Assembly: GCA_043746635.1 (NCBI GenBank)
Contig: JAYTQQ010000191.1
Coordinates: forward strand, 1-60,777
Length of the DNA stretch: 60,777 bases
Source of the DNA: JAYTQQ01 sp043746635
Lineage (GTDB): Bacteria > Bdellovibrionota > Bdellovibrionia > Bdellovibrionales > JAMPXM01
Direction of reading: 5' to 3'
This document shows, one piece after another, positions 1 through 7,977 of this stretch. Positions within the stretch are counted from its first letter, which is position 1. Each line of letters opens with the position of its first letter. The notes beneath the pieces are model-generated. The model made no database searches. It was not told where the DNA came from and saw only the letters and a program-made list of their open reading frames with translations. Made by a program: the position numbers and the translations under genes.

Positions 1-735
1 ATTACCCAGCAAGAAAAAGACAAGCTTGTTGTCGAATATGCTCCTTTGATTAAATTCATCGCGCAGAAAATTGCCGTTCGTCTTCCTTCTAATATTGAAC
101 TTGATGATTTGATTTCAAGTGGCGTTATCGGGCTCATGGATGCTATCGATAAGTATGATCCCACTCGCGATAACAAATTTAAAACCTACGCTGAATTTCG
201 TATTCGTGGGTCCATTCTTGATGAACTTCGTGCCCAGGATTGGGTTCCACGCTCGGTTCGCGATAAAGCAAAACTTTTAGATCGTACGATGGTTGAGCTT
301 GAAGCCGTTCTGGGCCGTGCAGCAACTGACGAAGAAGTTTCGACAAAACTCAATATGAGTATGGAAGAATTCTACGACCTCGTCAATCAGGTCCGCCCAG
401 TGAGCGTTCTTTCGATAGATGACTCAACGACTTTCAGTAACGTTGATAAAAAATCGATCCTCAATATCTTAGAAGGTTGCGCTCTAAACAATCCTTACAA
501 TCAACTCAGTATGAAGTCTGTGAAAGACATCGTGACGAAGGCGATTGAAGAACTGCCAGAGAGACAACGTCTCGTGCTTTCGCTCTATTACTACGAGGAT
601 TTGAACTTGAAAGAGATCGGCAAAGTTTTGAGAGTGACTGAGAGCCGCGTTTCTCAGTTACATGCGCAAGCCGTTAGTCGCCTCAGAGCAAAACTGACTC
701 AAGTATTTAATTCGAACGAGCAAGAGGCTTCGTAA
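1..735 (+). CDS. fliA: Flagellar RNA polymerase sigma factor FliA (sigma-28), 5' end outside the window
   Basis: The frame is open from base 1, so the gene starts upstream of the window; the TTG at 46 is internal. It directs RNA polymerase to late flagellar and motility promoters. Visible parts are sigma region 2 (core-binding and -10 recognition, around LDDLISSGVIGLMDAIDKYD and KFKTYAEFRIRGSILDELR), the region 3 segment beginning DWVPRSVR, and a C-terminal region 4 helix-turn-helix (LPERQRLVLSLYYYEDLNLK, then EIGKVL and SRVSQLHAQAVSRLR). The RGSILDELR/DWVPRSVR pattern is typical of the FliA/WhiG group rather than of RpoD or RpoH. A hairpin follows the stop, so this is probably the last gene of its operon. 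Family assignment is secure. Confidence 0.93.
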   Translation: MTQQEKDKLVVEYAPLIKFIAQKIAVRLPSNIELDDLISSGVIGLMDAIDKYDPTRDNKFKTYAEFRIRGSILDELRAQDWVPRSVRDKAKLLDRTMVELEAVLGRAATDEEVSTKLNMSMEEFYDLVNQVRPVSVLSIDDSTTFSNVDKKSILNILEGCALNNPYNQLSMKSVKDIVTKAIEELPERQRLVLSLYYYEDLNLKEIGKVLRVTESRVSQLHAQAVSRLRAKLTQVFNSNEQEAS

Positions 736-739
736 GGAA

Positions 740-779
740 CCAGTTTTTAAGTGCACGGTCCTCCGCACTTAAAAACTGG
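740..779 (+). terminator. Perfect 15-bp hairpin after fliA
   Basis: Arms 740-754 and 765-779 are exact reverse complements around a 10-nt loop. The hairpin starts five bases after the fliA stop, as expected for an intrinsic terminator. No T-run follows the right arm, so its termination strength is uncertain; a role in mRNA 3'-end protection is equally possible. Confidence 0.55.
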
Positions 780-1027
780 AGTGCGGCTTGCAGAGCATGA
801 GCTTTTTTGTCTTCGTGAATACAAGGTCGTCACTTTCTCCAACATATATAAAATTTTAAATTTGCCTCAAGCAGTAACGTTTCATATTAATACTCTCATC
901 TCAGCTTTAAATCAGAGTGCAAGACTTTGAGCCAGATAAGAGCTTTTCGCATCGCTCAAGATTTAAGTCCAATTCTGATTCATCCGAATCTGTTAATAGG
1001 GAATACTCTTAAATCTCGGAGCTTTAA
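780..1027. other. Intergenic stretch without a gene
   Basis: No plausible coding frame, tRNA or repeat is visible between the post-fliA hairpin and the next start. The second half is AT-rich and presumably carries the promoter of the PilZ gene, but I cannot single out a convincing -35/-10 pair. Confidence 0.5.
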
Positions 1028-1816
1028 ATGTTGCAGACACGATATTTCGTAGCACATGACGGTGAACAAATGGGACCTTTTACCGTTGATGAGATCACCG
1101 CTAAAATTCAAAGTCGTGAACTAAGCGTGAGCGATTACGTTTTTGATGAAGCCGCTGCTGATTGGTTTATGATTGTCGCGCACCAAGGCTTTGCGGCGCT
1201 CGTACAATTCGCGAAGCCAGTACATGCACCTCGGCCCGAGCCAAAGAAATCTGCCGTTGACATCCCAGAGTGGTTTATCTTAAAAGGCCAAAACCGTTTT
1301 GGCCCGTATTCTTACTTCGATATCGTAAAACTTCTTCAGAGCCGTTCTTTGTTTGAATACGATTACGCTTGGAATCCAAATCTTGAAACTTGGCAGCTCA
1401 TCGCAGAGCTTCACGACTTCAAAGCCGAACGTATTAAAGAATTACAGACCTCAACTCAAACCGATATGAACGAAGTATTCTTTCGCAGACGCCACGCCAG
1501 AGCAAACTACGGTGCGTCTTTGATTGTTCACAACAACTCTAAAGTTTGGAAAGGCAAAAGCTTCGAGATTTCGCCGGGCGGTGCCGGTATCGAGCTTGAG
1601 TCAGGCAATTTACAAATTGGTCAGTCGATCAATATTCATTTTAAGCCGGGTGATGATGTGCCTCCATTTAACTCAAAATGTGAAGTGGTGAGCATGCGTT
1701 CAGTTGATCGCGATAATGAGAAAAAAGTTATTTACGGAATAAAGTTTTTAGAACTCGCACAGCAGACGCAAAATTACCTTGCGCAGTTTACCGAAAAGAA
1801 CGTCAGAGTATCGTAA
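1028..1816 (+). CDS. Double GYF domain plus PilZ domain protein (candidate c-di-GMP effector)
   Basis: 262 aa with no signal peptide, so probably cytoplasmic. Residues ~5-58 and ~81-135 are two GYF_2 (DUF4339-type) modules: each has an aromatic start (YFVAHDGEQMGPFT; WFILKGQNRFGPYS) and a tryptophan at the end (DWFMI; TWQLI). These modules usually mediate protein-protein contacts. Residues ~150-255 form a PilZ domain with the arginine motif R154xxxR158 and the E-I-S182-P-G-G185 motif. The usual D/N of the second motif is Glu here, so c-di-GMP binding is likely but not assured. It lies between fliA and the gliding-like cluster, which suggests (inference) a role in linking second messenger to motility or surface behaviour. 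The ATG at 1028 is the first in frame. Confidence 0.82.
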   Translation: MLQTRYFVAHDGEQMGPFTVDEITAKIQSRELSVSDYVFDEAAADWFMIVAHQGFAALVQFAKPVHAPRPEPKKSAVDIPEWFILKGQNRFGPYSYFDIVKLLQSRSLFEYDYAWNPNLETWQLIAELHDFKAERIKELQTSTQTDMNEVFFRRRHARANYGASLIVHNNSKVWKGKSFEISPGGAGIELESGNLQIGQSINIHFKPGDDVPPFNSKCEVVSMRSVDRDNEKKVIYGIKFLELAQQTQNYLAQFTEKNVRVS

Positions 1817-1875
1817 GAAAGTCATAAACTAAGACACGCCTTAACACTGCATGTACTCTCCCTAGGGCGCGGAGC

Positions 1876-1901
1876 AAAGATGAGAAATGTTTCTCATCTT
1901 T
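1876..1901 (+). terminator. Hairpin between the PilZ gene and the Glt-like cluster
   Basis: Arms 1876-1887 and 1890-1901 are perfectly complementary (12 bp, very small loop), and the right arm ends in TCTTTT. It sits just 5' of the Shine-Dalgarno GGGAG of the next gene (start 1915). It could terminate the PilZ transcript, act as a leader hairpin of the cluster, or do both. Confidence 0.5.
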
Positions 1902-1914
1902 TGGGAGAGCTACA

Positions 1915-2946
1915 ATGAGAGTCGTACAAAAAATTTATACTTCTTTGATGGCACTTGCACTAATGGCGAGCTGCTCACAACAAAGTTTTGATCTCACTCC
2001 GCAAACCAAAAATTTTGCTCAAAGTGTGAAGTACAATCGCCAAGCCGACGTTCTCATCGTGATGGAAGCATCGGGCGCCATGGACCAACAAAAACGTTAC
2101 GCAGCGATTGCGGCCCAAATGCCGGCATTAGTGAAAGTACTAAACGCGGCAAACCTCGATTACCATATCGCCGTCACGACTATGACGACGCGTTTTCAGG
2201 ATCCGCAAACTCAAAACATGATCGGCCAGGGCGGACAATTTATCGATCACGGCGATGGTCTTCCTCTCGTTTTGAGTTCGACCCAACCTAACCTCGGAAA
2301 TGTTCTTGCGAACCGTCTTACTTTTAACTCGGGCGACTACTTATCTCCCGTTAATTTTGGCAGACTCGCGGTTCAGAACGCTTTAAGTTCACCGCTCCTG
2401 GCCGGGCTGAACTCTGGTTTCTTAAGAGACAATGCGCTTCTCAACGTCATTTTCATTTCTTCGAAAGAAGATGATGTTAACAATACGACTACTGTCGATC
2501 TCGTTTCGTTTCTTAATAAGTTACGCCCACCCCTGGCTACCACGGGCCAACGTAGCTGGTTCGCTCATTACGTTGGAGTTCTTTCGAATGCCACCACCGA
2601 CCAATGTGCTTCGGCACAGTGGGGCTATCGTTCGGCAGGTCTTAAATTCATGGATGTCGTGACTGCGTCGGGCGGATCAGCAACGACAATTTGCTCGAGC
2701 GACTTAACCGTTGCCGTACAAAATGTTCAGGCGCGTATTTTAGAAATTGTTACGGATTATCATTTAGATCAGATACCTAACGTTTCGACAATTTTAGTTT
2801 ACGAGGCAGGGGTTTTAGTTCCGCAAAACTCAACCAATGGTTGGACTTACGATTCGAGTATACAGTCGCTCGTGTTTCATGGCACTTCGATTCCGCCGGA
2901 CGGAACTCCATTTCATGTCGACTACACCCCAGCGAGTATACAATGA
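1915..2946 (+). CDS. VWA-like surface lipoprotein, CglB-like candidate
   Basis: 343 aa. A lipoprotein signal ends in LMASC with the acylated Cys at residue 20, so the product is probably in the outer membrane. The following segment ADVLIVMEASGAMDQQKR (residues 44-61) has the beta-strand plus MIDAS layout of a von Willebrand A domain, but the usual DxSxS reads E51-A-S53-G-A55, so metal binding may be altered. Five Cys residues, including the lipobox Cys, are spread along the chain. SD GGGAG precedes the ATG. The stop overlaps the next ATG (ATGA), indicating translational coupling. CglB of Myxococcus is a VWA-containing outer-membrane lipoprotein adhesin of gliding motility; position and architecture fit, but orthology is inferred, not shown. 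Confidence 0.68.
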   Translation: MRVVQKIYTSLMALALMASCSQQSFDLTPQTKNFAQSVKYNRQADVLIVMEASGAMDQQKRYAAIAAQMPALVKVLNAANLDYHIAVTTMTTRFQDPQTQNMIGQGGQFIDHGDGLPLVLSSTQPNLGNVLANRLTFNSGDYLSPVNFGRLAVQNALSSPLLAGLNSGFLRDNALLNVIFISSKEDDVNNTTTVDLVSFLNKLRPPLATTGQRSWFAHYVGVLSNATTDQCASAQWGYRSAGLKFMDVVTASGGSATTICSSDLTVAVQNVQARILEIVTDYHLDQIPNVSTILVYEAGVLVPQNSTNGWTYDSSIQSLVFHGTSIPPDGTPFHVDYTPASIQ

Positions 2947-5927
2947 AAATTTTGATCTCGGTTCTTCTATTCTTAAGTCTTTCTCAATCGGTTTTTGCCG
3001 GGCAAAAGTCTGCACCTAAAGACATGTCCGTTGAAGAGCAATTGAAATTTAAAGACGGAGACGAAAAAGGAAACGATATCAAGGCACTCAAAACAGAGCT
3101 TCTCGTGGAGAATAGCGAAAAGCACGCTCTCGCTCAATTGCAGAAACTACTTGAGAAACATAAAGGTAAAAAGCTAGAGGCAGATATTCTCTACCGCATG
3201 GGCGAACTCTATATGCGTCGTGCACGCAGTGAAAGATTTTTTGAAATTCATAAAGACGACAAAGAAATCATGAGCTTCTTGCCGACGATCGTGAAAGAAG
3301 GGGCCGAGAAAGTTCAGATCAAAAAAGCGATCGCTATCTATGAAGACGTTCAGTCCCGTTTCAAAAGCTATCGTAACATCGACATGATTATTTTTAATGA
3401 AGGTTACGCTCTCGAGCAACTCGGTGACGTAAAAATGGCCGAAACGACTTTCGCCAAGCTCATAAAAAATTATCCTGATTCACCTTTGTTGCCAGACGCG
3501 TATATGTCAGTTGGTGAGTTGAATTATAACAACAAGAAGTTTGCCGTAGCTCTCGAGAATTTTAAACAAGTTCGTAAATTCACCGAAGCTCGAGTCTATC
3601 CGTACTCGATCTACAAGGGTGCTTGGTGCTATTACAATCTTCAAAATACAAAAAATGGTCTTAAAGAACTAGAAGCTGTGGTCGAATACGGTGCAAAAAT
3701 TGCCGAATTAAAACTCGACGCTAAACTTGATCTTCGTAAAGAAGCATTAAGCGACATGACTCTCTTTTACTCGGATGTTGGTTCGAGCCAAAATGCTGTG
3801 GATTACTTTGTGGGACAAGCCCGTGAGCTTGATCCGGCTCCGATGTTAATTCGCCTTTCAGACCTCTACGACCGAGGTGCAAAGTACGCGGATATCGAAA
3901 CGCTTCTTAGCCATTTCATCGACAAAATGCCGAAAAACGAATTGGTCGCTAGCGCTAGAGAACGCCTCATATGGAATAATGAACATTTAAAGCTTCGTAA
4001 AAAAGCAGTCGAGCAAATGATGGCCCTCGACCAACTCTGTAAAGACCGCGCTACTGTATTGAGCAAGGCCGGCAAAATAGAACGCACAGATTGCCAAGAG
4101 AAGATTACCGATGCGAGCAAGAAATTGGCTCAAAGATGGCACGCTCTCTGGAAGAAAAAAGCCAACGAAGATGATCTCCTCCCGAGTGCGGAAGTCGCTT
4201 ACCAAATCTATTTACAAAATTTAGATCCAAAAGATGAAGAACAAAATCAGCTCCGGATGTCTTACGCTGAGCTCTTGTTTCAAGAAGAAAAATTTCGTGA
4301 AGGTTCAGTTCAGTACGCGAGTATCGATGCTTTTCATCCTGATAAAAAATTGGGAGTCGATGCGGCTTACGGAGCGATCTTAAGCTTAGAGAAAGCAACC
4401 GCTGATAAATGGAGCGACCTAGATGAAAAAAATTTTTCGATGTTGGCGAATGTTTATCTTACGAAATACCCAGCTGCTGATTTCGCACTCGATATCGAAT
4501 TTAAGAAATATTTTATCGCTTACCAGAAACAAAGATATGATGAGGCGGCGGTCGGGTTCAAAAAGCTCGGATGGAGCGAAACTGACAAGAAGAAATTAGG
4601 CCAAGACAAGATTATCAAGTCTCAAGATTTGTATCTTGATATTTTGAATATTCGAAAAGACTATAAAAATCTGAAAGAAGCGGCGAGCCTGTTGCTTAAG
4701 AAAGATTCGGATAGCTCTCGAATCGTCACCGTCGAGAAAATTTACCGTGAAGCTTACTTTGCGGAGATACAAGGTTTTGAAGAAAGCGGCGACACCGCTA
4801 AGGCAATCGAAGCTTACAAAAAGTTTGCGGTTGAACAAAAGAAAACAGAACTGGGACCTAAAGCTTGGTGGAACGCCTCTCAGCTCGAGTTTAAATCGGG
4901 CGACCTCTTATCTGGTGCAAACACTTGCTATCAGATGTCTAAATTATTTAAGGATAGTCCACAGGTAAAAGATTGTCTAACTAGGGCGGCTGGAGCTTTT
5001 GAATCTCTCGCTCGTTTAGATTTAGCGGCAGTTGTTTTAGTCGATCTTTGCGAATTTGATAAGGTAAATGAAAATCGGTGGCGTGAACTTGCTGCCGATT
5101 TCTTAGCTCTCAGTCGGAATCGTCAACAAGCGATTAGCATGTACGCGAAACTCGCTGAATCTCGCAAAGATTCTAGGGAGAAATTGGCACTCATCGAAAA
5201 GCAGCTCGATCTCGCCAAGCTCGATGAGAATCAAAAACAAATTTCGGATCTTAAAAGAGAAGTAGTGAGCTCAGGCGTCGAACCAGAAGTCAGCCAGATT
5301 TCGGTTGAACAAGCTGAACAAAAATTCACAGAAGGTGATTTTACCACTGCATTTAATATGTCTAAAAAAATAATTGGTCGAGACAATTTGCCTAAGAATC
5401 TCTTGGCGCGGGCTCGATTTATTCAGGCACAGGTACTTGATGACGAATTTAAAAAGCAAAGTGTTAAGGCCCACATTGAGAAAATTGCCACGGTACTTGC
5501 GATTAAAACTGAAAAGCTTGAGAAGGCACAGAAAGCATATCAGTCTGCGATCGAATTCGGTGATCCAGAGGTTTCTGTGAAATCGATTCGTAATCTCGCC
5601 GCTTGTTACTTACAGTACGCTCAGTCGCTTAGAAATATTCAGCTCAGTGGAGACGTCAGTGAAGTCGATCGAACGGCTTTTCATAAAGAGATCGAAAATC
5701 TGATCACCCCTATGGAAGACAAAGGAATCGACAGCTTAAATCAAGCTTTGATCGCGGCCAAAAAATTTCATTTCTACAACCAGATAGTTGTCGATATTCA
5801 ACGTGAATTAGACAAATTGAATCTTAAAACTGAGCCGCTTCCTCTCAATCAGATTCAAAGCCCTCCGATGTACTTACCTAAAAGAAGTATGAAGTTCGGT
5901 GGCCTCGCCGTTCTAGGAGGAAACTAA
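2943..5927 (+). CDS. Large exported TPR-repeat protein, GltD/AgmU-like candidate
   Basis: 994 aa from the ATG at 2943, which overlaps the upstream stop and opens a clean signal peptide (hydrophobic ILISVLLFLSL, cleavage near SVFA-GQ). A longer reading from a TTG at 2841 would run 100 bases into the previous gene and destroy the signal peptide, so it is rejected. The mature protein is almost wholly alpha-helical TPR-like repeats (for example LYRMGELYMRRAR, FNEGYALEQLGDVKMAETTF, PDAYMSVGELNYNNKKFAVA), suggesting a periplasmic scaffold. Myxococcus GltD/AgmU is a TPR-rich gliding protein of somewhat greater length. SD TAGGAGG of the next gene lies inside its last codons, so the two are co-transcribed. 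Confidence 0.7.
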   Translation: MKILISVLLFLSLSQSVFAGQKSAPKDMSVEEQLKFKDGDEKGNDIKALKTELLVENSEKHALAQLQKLLEKHKGKKLEADILYRMGELYMRRARSERFFEIHKDDKEIMSFLPTIVKEGAEKVQIKKAIAIYEDVQSRFKSYRNIDMIIFNEGYALEQLGDVKMAETTFAKLIKNYPDSPLLPDAYMSVGELNYNNKKFAVALENFKQVRKFTEARVYPYSIYKGAWCYYNLQNTKNGLKELEAVVEYGAKIAELKLDAKLDLRKEALSDMTLFYSDVGSSQNAVDYFVGQARELDPAPMLIRLSDLYDRGAKYADIETLLSHFIDKMPKNELVASARERLIWNNEHLKLRKKAVEQMMALDQLCKDRATVLSKAGKIERTDCQEKITDASKKLAQRWHALWKKKANEDDLLPSAEVAYQIYLQNLDPKDEEQNQLRMSYAELLFQEEKFREGSVQYASIDAFHPDKKLGVDAAYGAILSLEKATADKWSDLDEKNFSMLANVYLTKYPAADFALDIEFKKYFIAYQKQRYDEAAVGFKKLGWSETDKKKLGQDKIIKSQDLYLDILNIRKDYKNLKEAASLLLKKDSDSSRIVTVEKIYREAYFAEIQGFEESGDTAKAIEAYKKFAVEQKKTELGPKAWWNASQLEFKSGDLLSGANTCYQMSKLFKDSPQVKDCLTRAAGAFESLARLDLAAVVLVDLCEFDKVNENRWRELAADFLALSRNRQQAISMYAKLAESRKDSREKLALIEKQLDLAKLDENQKQISDLKREVVSSGVEPEVSQISVEQAEQKFTEGDFTTAFNMSKKIIGRDNLPKNLLARARFIQAQVLDDEFKKQSVKAHIEKIATVLAIKTEKLEKAQKAYQSAIEFGDPEVSVKSIRNLAACYLQYAQSLRNIQLSGDVSEVDRTAFHKEIENLITPMEDKGIDSLNQALIAAKKFHFYNQIVVDIQRELDKLNLKTEPLPLNQIQSPPMYLPKRSMKFGGLAVLGGN

Positions 5928-5928
5928 G

Positions 5929-6903
5929 ATGCGTGAACTTATTTTAGCGGCAATACTTTTAAGCTTTGGATGTGCGGAGAAAGGCGTGAAAGATGCAAAC
6001 TCAAATCCTAAGCAAAAATCGATGATCGTCGACCAAAAAAAAGTCAATACGGATATTTACTTTGAATCTTTCGATTTTAAGCCCTACGTTTTTGCAAAAT
6101 CTGCCGAAACTTGCCTACAGTTGGCCGAATTCAAAGGCAAAGACTGGAAAACCCTTCTCGAGAGCATTAACAACTGTGCACAAACGAATCAATGGCTCAG
6201 CGTTGAAACCACTGCGCAAGAGCTCGTTAAAACAAATGTCAATTCTCCATGGGGTCCTTACTATTTAAGTTTAGCGGCTGAATATAATAAAGACCTTCCG
6301 CGCGCGCTTTGGATGATTGATCTCGCAATTAAAAAGGCGTCATCGCAAATGGCGATCTTGCAGTATCAACGTGGCAGACTCCTGTGGCTGCTCGATCAAA
6401 AAGACCTAGCGTATAAAGAGATGACCTTGTCGGCGAGACTGGATAAGACCGTATTCGACGCGAATTTATTTCTCGCCGAAGTCGCTTATCACGAGCTTGA
6501 TTATAAAGCGGCAGAAGTTAAATTTAAGGAAGTCCTAAGCGTTGATTCGAAAAACTACGCGGCGCTCGTTGATGGTGCCGAGTGCGTGATCAATGGCGGA
6601 GATCCGAAATTGGCGGCCGAGTTTCTCGAAAAAGCAATATCTTCTCGTCCTGATAATTTGCAAAATCGCATGCGTCTTGCACAAGTTTACGAAGAGCTTC
6701 AGAAGCAGCCAGAATTGGCTCTAAACGCTTACCGCACACTCAAAGAAGCGATCAACCGTGGGACCGTTCACGATCATCCGTCAATTGATCTCAATGAAAA
6801 AATTAAAATGTTGGAAGCAAGCCTTCCTAAAAATTTGCCAAAAAATGCACCAAAAAATGCAACCGATTCGAACGTAAAGCGTGGCGCAGCCGGAACTTTT
6901 TGA
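5929..6903 (+). CDS. TPR-containing lipoprotein, GltE/AglT-like candidate
   Basis: 324 aa. A short signal ends LLSFGC with the lipid-accepting Cys at residue 15 (a slightly unusual lipobox with F at -2). Residues ~90-280 contain TPR repeats (GPYYLSLAAEYNKDLPRALW, AEVAYHELDYKAAEVKFKEV, NRMRLAQVYEELQKQPELAL). The C-terminus has a short direct repeat of the type PKNLPKNAPKNA. It starts two bases after the upstream stop with SD AGGAGG, so it is in the same operon. A TPR lipoprotein next to a large TPR protein matches the gltD-gltE pair of Myxococcus; that equivalence is inference. Confidence 0.68.
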   Translation: MRELILAAILLSFGCAEKGVKDANSNPKQKSMIVDQKKVNTDIYFESFDFKPYVFAKSAETCLQLAEFKGKDWKTLLESINNCAQTNQWLSVETTAQELVKTNVNSPWGPYYLSLAAEYNKDLPRALWMIDLAIKKASSQMAILQYQRGRLLWLLDQKDLAYKEMTLSARLDKTVFDANLFLAEVAYHELDYKAAEVKFKEVLSVDSKNYAALVDGAECVINGGDPKLAAEFLEKAISSRPDNLQNRMRLAQVYEELQKQPELALNAYRTLKEAINRGTVHDHPSIDLNEKIKMLEASLPKNLPKNAPKNATDSNVKRGAAGTF

Positions 6904-6913
6904 GAGGAGATTT

Positions 6914-7177
6914 ATGAAAATAAAATTCAGTTTACAAAGCTTCATCGTGATTTTGGCAGCACTGAGTGTGTTCACAACATCGACAGTATTTGCCAAAACG
7001 GTGAAGTATCGTAAGACCCAAGATGTAAATTTTGATGAGACAAATATTGATGGGGTCGTACGTAATCCAGATGGAGCGTATCTCGTTCAAAAACGAGGCA
7101 TCGACTTCATGCCCCTCTATAAAGTTAGGCGCAATTTTGACGAAAACATTAAAGAGTCCGCGTACTACATTAAATGA
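6914..7177 (+). CDS. Small exported protein of the Glt-like cluster
   Basis: 87 aa from the ATG at 6914, preceded by SD GAGAGGAG. A Sec signal peptide (FIVILAALSVFTTSTVFA) is followed by a ~60-residue mature chain containing DVNFDETNIDGVVRNPDG, a YLVQKRG turn and FMPLYKVRRNF. There are no cysteines. The stop overlaps an ATG at 7174. I do not recognise the family with certainty; comparable small proteins with a D/E-x-x-I-D-G-x-x-x-x-P-x-G-x-Y pattern occur in deltaproteobacterial envelope clusters, and the Myxococcus Cgl proteins are one possible comparison. Export and operon membership are well supported, function is not. Confidence 0.7.
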   Translation: MKIKFSLQSFIVILAALSVFTTSTVFAKTVKYRKTQDVNFDETNIDGVVRNPDGAYLVQKRGIDFMPLYKVRRNFDENIKESAYYIK

Positions 7178-7203
7178 CCGATTTTAAGACTCTGGGAGCT
7201 TTT

Positions 7204-7965
7204 ATGAAAATGACAACAAACCTCATTCTGTCAGGAATTCTGATTTTAGCGCCGCATGCATTCGCTGCGGATCTAAAGTCCGCGCCTACGGCTTCGGACA
7301 ATTCAGCGGCTGCGCAGCCGAATTCAGATAAGCTCGACGTTTCCGATCTTGAAAAGAAATATTGGACGGCTAAAGACACTGATTTTTCTGTCGTTCAGAA
7401 CCGCGCGTACGCAAAAGCAAATCGTTTTGCCTTCTCGGCCATGTACGGACCAGTGATAAATGACTCGTACTCTGACGGTTTTTCTTATGATCTTTCGCTT
7501 CAGTACTTTACGAGCGAACGTTCTGGTTTTGAGCTCGAGTATGTGACGAATATTACAAAAGATAACAATGCGGTGAATGTATTTAACAATCAATACGGAA
7601 CACGTCCCGACTTTGATCGTACGACAAGCTACTACGGAGCGAATTGGAACTGGGTTCCGATCTACGCAAAAATGAGTTTGATGAATTCTAAGATTCTTTA
7701 TTTTGATATGGCATTTAGCCCAGGTATCGGAGTTACAAACTACGATCAACAGAGATATAATGCATCAAGTGTTTCAAAAACGGCTCCGACTTTTTCTTTT
7801 AACGTTACTCAGCACTTCTTTCTCTCGAACCATTTTGCAATTCGTGGAGAGTTTCAGAACCGTTGGTTTAATGAAGACATTGTTGGATATAAGTCGAACG
7901 CGAGCGTGCGCACCGATTTCGCTCATGATACTAACCTTTTGTTTGGACTTGATTTCTTCTTTTAA
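7204..7965 (+). CDS. Outer-membrane beta-barrel protein, GltA/GltB-like candidate
   Basis: 253 aa from the ATG at 7204. That start has SD GGGAG at good spacing and gives a signal peptide cut at HAFA-AD; the alternative ATG at 7174, overlapping the upstream stop, would add ten residues before it. After a ~45-residue linker come alternating hydrophobic/aromatic strands (YDLSLQYF, GFELEYVTNI, ILYFDMAFSPGIG, AIRGEFQNRW), and the chain ends in LLFGLDFFF with a terminal Phe, the hallmark recognised by the BAM machinery. Size and layout fit the myxobacterial-type 'outer membrane beta-barrel' family that includes GltA and GltB. Expected role: anchoring the periplasmic TPR proteins at the outer membrane (inference). 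Confidence 0.75.
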   Translation: MKMTTNLILSGILILAPHAFAADLKSAPTASDNSAAAQPNSDKLDVSDLEKKYWTAKDTDFSVVQNRAYAKANRFAFSAMYGPVINDSYSDGFSYDLSLQYFTSERSGFELEYVTNITKDNNAVNVFNNQYGTRPDFDRTTSYYGANWNWVPIYAKMSLMNSKILYFDMAFSPGIGVTNYDQQRYNASSVSKTAPTFSFNVTQHFFLSNHFAIRGEFQNRWFNEDIVGYKSNASVRTDFAHDTNLLFGLDFFF

Positions 7966-7977
7966 TAGAAAGTTTTT

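Noticed and set aside
46..735. fliA starting at TTG 46
   Set aside because: The frame is open and typical of FliA upstream of this codon to base 1, so the gene begins outside the window.
2841..2942. 5' extension of the large TPR gene
   Set aside because: It would overlap the lipoprotein gene by about 100 bases and replace a clean signal peptide; ATG 2943 is better.
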